DNA from: Tessaracoccus bendigoensis DSM 12906
Lineage (GTDB): Bacteria > Actinomycetota > Actinomycetes > Propionibacteriales > Propionibacteriaceae
Assembly (NCBI RefSeq): GCF_900141915.1
Contig: NZ_FQZG01000030.1
Location: forward strand, 1-43,502
Direction: 5' to 3'
Length of the DNA: 43,502 nucleotides
Positions within the stretch are counted from its first letter, which is position 1. Each line of letters begins with the position of its first letter. Shown here one piece after another: positions 43,445-43,502 of this stretch. The translations under genes were made by a program, and so were the position numbers. The notes under the pieces were generated by a model. The model saw only the letters and a program-made list of their open reading frames with translations, was not told the origin of the DNA and did no database searches.

Positions 43445-43502
43445 GTGACGAAACCACCCCGCGCCCGGTGCAGCAACCCGACCACAACATCTTGAGAGAC
43501 TC

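Noticed and set aside
43207-43490. Small minus-strand frames over the GH42 end and terminal repeats
   Set aside because: They consist of Gly, Ser and Arg runs read from the GC-rich repeats and have no ribosome-binding site.

Overview
The window is a stretch of high-GC, gene-dense bacterial chromosome from an actinobacterium. Evidence for this is ClpC, Lsr2, an HEXXH zincin of the actinobacterial type, a DUF3180 protein, a TopA with a lysine-rich tail instead of zinc fingers, and many starts that look leaderless. The gene order ppa-dacB-zincin-tilS-hpt-ftsH-folE-folP-folB-folK-DUF3180, near lsr2, clpC and a lone nuoD-like gene, resembles the order I recall in Streptomyces. A member of the Propionibacteriaceae (Tessaracoccus-like) is my best guess, by inference only. 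I see no phage, transposon, CRISPR or plasmid genes.

Layout. 1-930: a short-repeat array, then two overlapping DUF202 membrane genes. 940-5063: clpC and lsr2 on the minus strand, with an orphan NuoD-like gene divergent from lsr2. 5078-14673: a long minus-strand block running from dacB through the zincin, tilS, hpt, ftsH and the folate genes folE-folP-folB-folK to DUF3180 and a coiled-coil membrane protein. Many junctions overlap by 1-8 nt, which indicates translational coupling. 14757-19760: ppa (plus), a CrcB-like gene (minus), then on the plus strand a methyltransferase, a SixA-like phosphatase, the amtB-glnK pair and a GyrI-like protein. 19761-22446: a winged-helix protein, a flavin amine oxidase and tRNA-Thr(CGU), all minus. 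22561-34934: a minus-strand block of secreted peptidase/hydrolase, PSP1 protein, acidic membrane protein, holB, a TSUP transporter, tmk, an unrecognised CYTH/CHAD-like protein, topA and a methyltransferase. 34989-43336: accessory metabolism with a long acyl-CoA dehydrogenase, an aldo-keto reductase, a TetR regulator, and plus-strand GH3 and GH42 glycosidases. The window ends in a dispersed-repeat cluster.

The genes form several functional sets: proteostasis (ClpC, FtsH), tetrahydrofolate synthesis, nitrogen sensing (AmtB with PII), DNA replication and topology (HolB, Tmk, TopA), and intracellular beta-glycoside breakdown (GH3, GH42) beside a TetR regulator.

The most notable observations are: two intergenic arrays of a GTTACCAGC-type 9-mer at 19-20 bp period, one arranged as three forward plus three inverted copies; a PII protein whose modifiable Tyr51 is Phe and which has no glnD beside it; an orphan NuoD-like protein in which both key quinone-site residues are replaced; at least ten genes with a TANNNT box 6-7 nt before the start codon, typical of leaderless mRNAs; and a folB gene whose best ribosome-binding site points to an ATC codon.
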